The notes under the pieces: model-generated | What the model saw: the letters and a program-made list of their open reading frames with translations, nothing else | What the model was told of the DNA's origin: nothing | The model's database searches: none | Origin: Streptosporangiaceae bacterium | GTDB taxonomy: Bacteria > Actinomycetota > Actinomycetes > Streptosporangiales > Streptosporangiaceae | Direction: 5' to 3' | Assembly: GCA_025934635.1 (NCBI GenBank) | Contig: JAICWX010000090.1 | Location: 1-27,380 of the forward strand | Length of the DNA stretch: 27,380 bases | Shown here: piece by piece, positions 24,401-27,380 of the stretch | How the letters are laid out: each line of letters begins with the position of its first letter | Position numbering within the stretch: position 1 is the first letter of the stretch | Program-made: the position numbers and the translations under genes

Positions 24401-25760
24401 GGAGATGATGCGCGGCCACCTGGACGTGTCGGGGCCGTGTACCGCGGAGCAGCTGGCCGGGGCGACCTCGCTCACGGTCTCCGACGTGAACATGGCCCTG
24501 CTCCAGCTGGAGAACGAGGGGTTCGCGCTGCGCGGGCGGTTCACCGGGACGGCCGAAGAATTCTGCGCCCGGCGGGTGCTGACCCGCATCCACGCCTACA
24601 CCCGGCAGCGCAAGCGGCGCGAGGTCGAGCCGGTTACCGCGCGGGACTTCATCCGGTTCCTGCTCCGCTGGCAGCACGTCACCCCGGACACCCGGCGGGA
24701 GGGCAGCCGCGGCGTGCTCGCCGTGGTGGAGCAGCTGCAGGGGTTCGAGCTGGCCGCCGGGGCCTGGGAGAAGGAGATCTTCCCGGCCCGGGTGACCGGG
24801 TACCGCCGGGAATGGCTGGACGAGGTGTGCCTGGACGGCGGCGTCACCTGGGGCCGCCTGTCGATCAGGGACGACTCGGTGAAAGACGATCCCGACGAGC
24901 CGCCCCGGCGCAGCGGCACGCCGTCCCGGGCCACGCCGATCACCATGACGATCAGGGATGATCTCCCCTGGCTGCTGTGCGCGGCCCGGGGCGACCGCCG
25001 TCCCGCCGATCCCGGTCCTGGCGCCACCGCCGACGTGCTGGCGGCGCTGCGCGAGCGCGGCGCGCTGTTCCCGCATGACCTGGGGAGCCTGACCGGACGG
25101 CTGCCGTCCCAGGTCGAGGAGGCGCTGTGGGACGGCGTCGCCCGCGGCCTGATCACGGCGGACGGCTTCCGCGCGGTCCGGTCGCTGTTCGCCCGCCGGG
25201 TGGCGGCGCAGGCCACCGGGTCCACGTTCACCAGCCCCCGACTCCGTCGCGCCAGCCAGCGCGTCGCTCAGCGCGGCGCCCTCACGGCGCGGGCGGCCGG
25301 GCGCTGGTCGCTGCTGCCGGAACCCGTCGCCGACTGCGACCCGGACGACCTGGCCGAGGCGGTCGCCGAGCAGCTGACCGCGCGCTGGGGCGTGGTCTTC
25401 CGTGACCTGATGGCCCGGGAGAACCTCGCCGTCCCCTGGCGCGAGGTGCTCTGGGCGCTGCGCCGGATGGAGGCCCGCGGCACGGTCAGCGGCGGCCGGT
25501 TCGTGCACGGGTTCAGCGGTGAGCAGTTCGCCCACCCCGACGCGGTCGGCCTGCTGCGCGAGATAAGGAAGCGACCGATGACCGGGGAGACGGTTACGCT
25601 GTCCGGGGTTGATCCGCTGAACCTGGCCGGAATCGTGCTCCCCGGCTCGCGCGTCCCCGCGCTGCGGACCAATTCCGTCACCTACGTCGACGGTGCCCTC
25701 AAAGACGCCGACCGCAAATCCCTGGAGGAACAGCAGTGGACGGCCACCGGCACGCGGTAA
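21453..25760 (+). CDS. lhr: Lhr-type ATP-dependent helicase, long form
   Basis: A 1435-residue superfamily 2 helicase. Motif I is APTGSGKT (42-49), motif II is DEIH (173-176) and motif III is SAT (208-210). HHGSLSRGRR, then ATASLELGIDIG and QRVGRSNH, make up the second RecA-like domain. These are followed by the winged-helix/Lhr-core region and the long C-terminal extension that defines full-length Lhr. Lhr moves 3' to 5' on DNA and is induced by DNA damage in mycobacteria; its cellular job is DNA repair. The GTG at 21453 is used; GGAGG sits 12 nt upstream, slightly far. The last 25 bp overlap the alpha/beta hydrolase gene. A charged insert rich in Asp/Pro/Arg around residues 1140-1200 is likely a flexible loop. 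Confidence 0.95.
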   Translation: MLESFHPAVRRWFEGRFPDGPTEPQADGWREIAAGRHTLIAAPTGSGKTLAAFLVCIDRFYRGPPEKESPEPGTPAPGPQVVYVSPLKALATDIQQNLEAPLAGIAAAAAALGLAGPDIRVAVRTGDTAAAERAAMLKRPPDILITTPESLYLMVTAERSRSMLRSVRTVIVDEIHAVASNKRGSHLALTLERLAHVAEQPVQRVGLSATQRPIETVARLLVGAGPDRDHPDGTPRCAIVDSGHRRRLDLTLEMPDDELGAVPTTEQMAQILDLIAGHVTSHRTTLVFVNTRSMAERVAHQLGERLGEELGENVAAHHGSLSRGRRQRVEARLRAGDLRALVATASLELGIDIGPVELVCQIGSPRSFATFLQRVGRSNHTRTGTPAGRIYPTTRDELVECAALLRGVRRGQLDALVVPDQPLDILAQQLVAESAAEPWAEDELLGLARQAAPFRDLSGADFEDITDLLAEGIRTGRGRRAYYLHRDQVNGTVKGRRGARLAALTSGGAIPELGDFRVVAEPDEVQIGTVHEEWAVESRPGDVFLLGTHSWRISRVEPGTVRVTDAHGAPPSVPHWQGEAPGRTRELSEEVSALRQAVADREPAEAREWLEQECGIGRAAAEIIVAYLRAGLAALGALPTMNQIILERFFDEAGGMQLVGHAPFGARVNRAFGLALRKRFCVTFDFELQAAASDNAILLSLGPQHSFPLEQVPKFLVSKTVEQVVRQAVLTAPLFAARWRWNLNTSLTILRMRGGRKNPPAIQRMEADDLMAAIFPVLAACQENVAPGPMEIPDHPLVRQTLEDCLHEAMDIDGLRELVAGIEAGRITVITRDTVEPSVLAHEILNGPPFTYLDDEDEAGNRRSRQVKVPRGLPVEARDLARLDPGAIERVSDELRPRPRDADELHDLLMTLYVTRPADAWDGWFGELAAAGRAARLPAQRPGGLWCATERVPLLLDLFPAAKTLATARPVRVKPMEPEAVAAEMMRGHLDVSGPCTAEQLAGATSLTVSDVNMALLQLENEGFALRGRFTGTAEEFCARRVLTRIHAYTRQRKRREVEPVTARDFIRFLLRWQHVTPDTRREGSRGVLAVVEQLQGFELAAGAWEKEIFPARVTGYRREWLDEVCLDGGVTWGRLSIRDDSVKDDPDEPPRRSGTPSRATPITMTIRDDLPWLLCAARGDRRPADPGPGATADVLAALRERGALFPHDLGSLTGRLPSQVEEALWDGVARGLITADGFRAVRSLFARRVAAQATGSTFTSPRLRRASQRVAQRGALTARAAGRWSLLPEPVADCDPDDLAEAVAEQLTARWGVVFRDLMARENLAVPWREVLWALRRMEARGTVSGGRFVHGFSGEQFAHPDAVGLLREIRKRPMTGETVTLSGVDPLNLAGIVLPGSRVPALRTNSVTYVDGALKDADRKSLEEQQWTATGTR

Positions 25761-26539
25761 CCAGCGCCGACGGCACCGAGATCGGCCTGCTGACGGCCGG
25801 GGAGGGCCCGCCGCTGCTGCTGATCCACGGCGGCATGGGCTGCATCGAGAGCTGGGCGCCGCTGTGGGAACCGCTGACCGGCCGCTGGCAGGTGACGGCC
25901 ATGGACCGGCGCGGCCGGGGCACCAGCATCGATACTCGGTCACCAGCCACGGGGCCGTACGACCTGAGCCGGGAGTTCGAGGACGTCACGGCGGTCGCGG
26001 CCAGCCTGGCGGGCGGCGATCCGGTCGACGTCTTCGGGCACAGCTACGGGGCGGTCTGCGCGCTGGGCGCGGCGGCCGGCCGGGCGCCGGTCCGGCGGCT
26101 GGCCTTGTACGAGCCGCCGGGCCCGCCGACCGTGCCGGCCGCGTGGCGGGAGCGCATGCTGCCGATGATCGAGGCGGGCCAGCCCGGGCGGGCCATGATG
26201 ACCTTTCTGACCGAGATCATCGGCCTGACCGCCGCGGAGGTCGCCGCGCTGCGGGACGCCCCGCGCGGCTACGACGTGATGCCGATCGTGTCCGCCACGA
26301 TGCCCCGGGAAAGCAAGGCCCTGAGCGACGTCGACCTGAAGGCGCTGGCCGCCAGAGTGGAGGTGCCGGTCCTGCTGATCCTCGGCTCGGCCAGCCCGGC
26401 CTGGGCCCAGGACCTCACCGCGGAGGTGGCCGCGGCCCTGACGCACGAGACCCTGGCCGTATTGGACGGCCAGGGTCATGACGCGATCAATCAGGCGCCG
26501 GAGCTGCTCGTAACTCAGCTAGCTGCGTTTTTCAGCTAG
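25736..26539 (+). CDS. Alpha/beta-fold hydrolase
   Basis: A 267-residue alpha/beta hydrolase. The oxyanion strand LLLIHGGMG, the nucleophile elbow GHSYG (Ser103) and catalytic His248 in GQGHDAI are clear. The usual acid after strand 6 is not obvious: the site reads LILGSASPAWAQD, with Ser where Asp or Glu is common, so the acid may come from elsewhere or activity may be altered. GTG at 25736 follows GGAGG at good spacing inside the end of lhr, so the two are coupled. The reaction (esterase, lactonase, haloperoxidase-like) cannot be told. The C-terminus reads into the 17-bp tandem repeat, which supplies its TAG stop. Confidence 0.88.
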   Translation: MDGHRHAVTSADGTEIGLLTAGEGPPLLLIHGGMGCIESWAPLWEPLTGRWQVTAMDRRGRGTSIDTRSPATGPYDLSREFEDVTAVAASLAGGDPVDVFGHSYGAVCALGAAAGRAPVRRLALYEPPGPPTVPAAWRERMLPMIEAGQPGRAMMTFLTEIIGLTAAEVAALRDAPRGYDVMPIVSATMPRESKALSDVDLKALAARVEVPVLLILGSASPAWAQDLTAEVAAALTHETLAVLDGQGHDAINQAPELLVTQLAAFFS

Positions 26540-26582
26540 CGGTCCCGCTCAGCTAGCGGCCCTGCTCAGCTAGCGTCAGCGC
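26515..26582. repeat. Four 17-bp tandem repeats across two convergent gene ends
   Basis: TCAGCTAGC recurs at 26515, 26532, 26549 and 26566, exactly 17 bp apart, with changing filler (TGCGTTTT, GGTCCCGC, GGCCCTGC, GTCAGCGC). Copy 2 supplies the stop of the alpha/beta hydrolase, and copy 4 begins with the reverse-strand stop of msrA. Each copy holds the palindrome GCTAGC, so alternative hairpins are possible and the array may act as a bidirectional terminator. Confidence 0.85.
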
Positions 26583-27075
26583 GGTGCGGGAGCTTCCAGC
26601 CCGGACGGACGAAGTGGCAGGTGTACCCGTTCGGGTAGTGCTGCAGGTAGTCCTGGTGCTCGGGCTCGGCCTCCCAGAACGGGCCGGCCGCGGTCACCTC
26701 GGTGACGACCTTGCCCGGCCACAGGCCGGACGCGTCGACGTCGGCGATGGTGTCCTCGGCGACCTTCTTCTGCTCGTCGCTCGTGTAGAAGATGGCCGAC
26801 CGGTAGCTATCGCCGATGTCGTTGCCCTGCCGGTTCTTGGTCGACGGGTCGTGGATCTGGAAGAAGAACTCCAGCAGGTCCCGGTAGGAGATCTTCGCCG
26901 GGTCGAAGATGATCTCCAGGGCCTCGGCGTGGCCGCGGTGGTTGCGGTAGGTGGCGTTGGGCACGTCGCCGCCGGTGTAACCCGTCCGGGTCGAGATGAC
27001 CCCGGGGAGCTTGCGGACGAGTTCCTGCACGCCCCAGAAGCAGCCGCCCGCCAGGATCGCCTTTTCGGTGCTCAT
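26566..27075 (-). CDS. msrA: Peptide methionine sulfoxide reductase MsrA
   Basis: A 169-residue enzyme that repairs the S-epimer of methionine sulfoxide in proteins. The catalytic Cys12 lies in [33 protein letters not shown] and [22 protein letters not shown] are classic family segments. It overlaps msrB by four bases (ATGA), so the R- and S-specific repair enzymes are made together. The last bases fall in the 17-bp tandem repeat. Thioredoxin is the likely reductant. No signal peptide is seen, so it acts in the cytosol. Confidence 0.97.
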   Translation of the reverse strand: MSTEKAILAGGCFWGVQELVRKLPGVISTRTGYTGGDVPNATYRNHRGHAEALEIIFDPAKISYRDLLEFFFQIHDPSTKNRQGNDIGDSYRSAIFYTSDEQKKVAEDTIADVDASGLWPGKVVTEVTAAGPFWEAEPEHQDYLQHYPNGYTCHFVRPGWKLPHRADAS

Positions 27076-27380
27076 GAGGTACTCCCCGTGTTGTCAGCCT
27101 GAGTGTTCCCGAAGAGCTGGCGGAAGTCGCCGTACCCTTCCTTCTCGAGGTCGTCGAGGGGGACGAAGCGCAGCGCCGCCGAGTTGATGCAGTAACGCAG
27201 GCCGCCCTCGGCCGGCGGGCCGTCGGGGAAGACATGGCCGAGGTGGCTGTCGCCGTGGGCCGAGCGGACCTCGGTCCGGGCCATGCCCCAGCTCCGGTCG
27301 GAGTGCTCGACCACGTTGGCCTTCTCGATCGGCGCGGTGAAGCTCGGCCAGCCGGAGCCGCTGTCGTACTTGTTGATCGA
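27072..27380 (-). CDS. msrB: Peptide methionine sulfoxide reductase MsrB (5' end outside window)
   Basis: Partial gene; the 102 codons seen are the C-terminal part, including the TGA stop. The reading frame is open to the right edge and begins [27 protein letters not shown], a typical MsrB core. [14 protein letters not shown] and [13 protein letters not shown] follow, the latter with the catalytic cysteine. It reduces the R-epimer of methionine sulfoxide. The in-frame GTG at 27314 is not a true start because conserved MsrB sequence continues upstream of it. It is the first gene of the msrB-msrA pair within this window. Confidence 0.96.
   Translation of the reverse strand, partial: SINKYDSGSGWPSFTAPIEKANVVEHSDRSWGMARTEVRSAHGDSHLGHVFPDGPPAEGGLRYCINSAALRFVPLDDLEKEGYGDFRQLFGNTQADNTGSTS

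Noticed and set aside
1..27380. CRISPR arrays, tRNA or rRNA genes, insertion sequences
   Set aside because: No regularly spaced repeats with spacers, no cloverleaf or rRNA-like sequence, and no transposase or integrase reading frame was seen on either strand.

Overview
The window comes from the chromosome of a high-GC actinomycete. Evidence: very GC-rich coding DNA with G/C in third codon positions, many GTG starts, strong GGAGG-type ribosome binding sites, overlapping stop/start pairs, and lineage-typical genes (mycofactocin locus, long-form Lhr helicase, actinobacterial SSB with a Gly-rich tail). Genus cannot be fixed from sequence alone; a filamentous, Streptosporangiales/Frankia-like actinomycete that can make selenoproteins is a reasonable guess.

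Layout. (1) 1-3.3 kb: an isochorismatase-fold hydrolase, a stand-alone single-stranded DNA-binding protein, and a two-gene minus-strand unit (small hypothetical protein, then an acyl-CoA synthetase). (2) 3.3-7.8 kb: an AT-rich gap with a perfect 23-bp inverted repeat, a GMC flavoprotein, a divergent patatin-like lipase, and a minus-strand unit of the TetR regulator mftR plus a rhomboid protease. (3) 7.8-14.3 kb: the mycofactocin region. A promoter with two GTCAC-N3-GTGAC sites precedes mftA-mftB-mftC. After a 99-bp gap with a 15-bp inverted repeat comes a tightly coupled six-gene run: two tandem mycofactocin-type SDR dehydrogenases, a MoxR AAA+ ATPase, a VWA protein, a small ABM-domain protein and a third SDR. 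mftD, mftE and mftF are absent from the window. (4) 14.3-16.3 kb: OsmC-family peroxiredoxin and glucose-6-phosphate dehydrogenase. (5) 16.5-21.3 kb: a minus-strand NAD-linked formate dehydrogenase operon. (6) 21.4-27.4 kb: Lhr helicase, an alpha/beta hydrolase, and msrB-msrA (msrB runs off the right edge).

Main discoveries. The formate dehydrogenase catalytic gene contains an in-frame UGA at the active-site position, followed by a hairpin matching the E. coli fdhF bacterial SECIS at key positions. It should therefore be read as one selenoprotein (Sec82), not as two broken ORFs. The same enzyme is split in an unusual way: the N-terminal [4Fe-4S] domain of a normal catalytic subunit sits at the C-terminus of the third gene of the operon. 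The mycofactocin region links precursor, maturase and regulator to nicotinoprotein SDRs and to a MoxR/VWA chaperone pair, suggesting a dedicated system that assembles or remodels mycofactocin-dependent dehydrogenases.

How the genes may work together. Mycofactocin is thought to take electrons from SDRs that hold NAD(H) tightly. MftR of mycobacteria responds to long-chain acyl-CoA, and this window also carries an acyl-CoA synthetase and a lipase, so lipid or alcohol catabolism is a plausible theme. Formate dehydrogenase and G6PDH would supply NADH and NADPH. OsmC and MsrA/B protect against oxidants. These links are inference from proximity.
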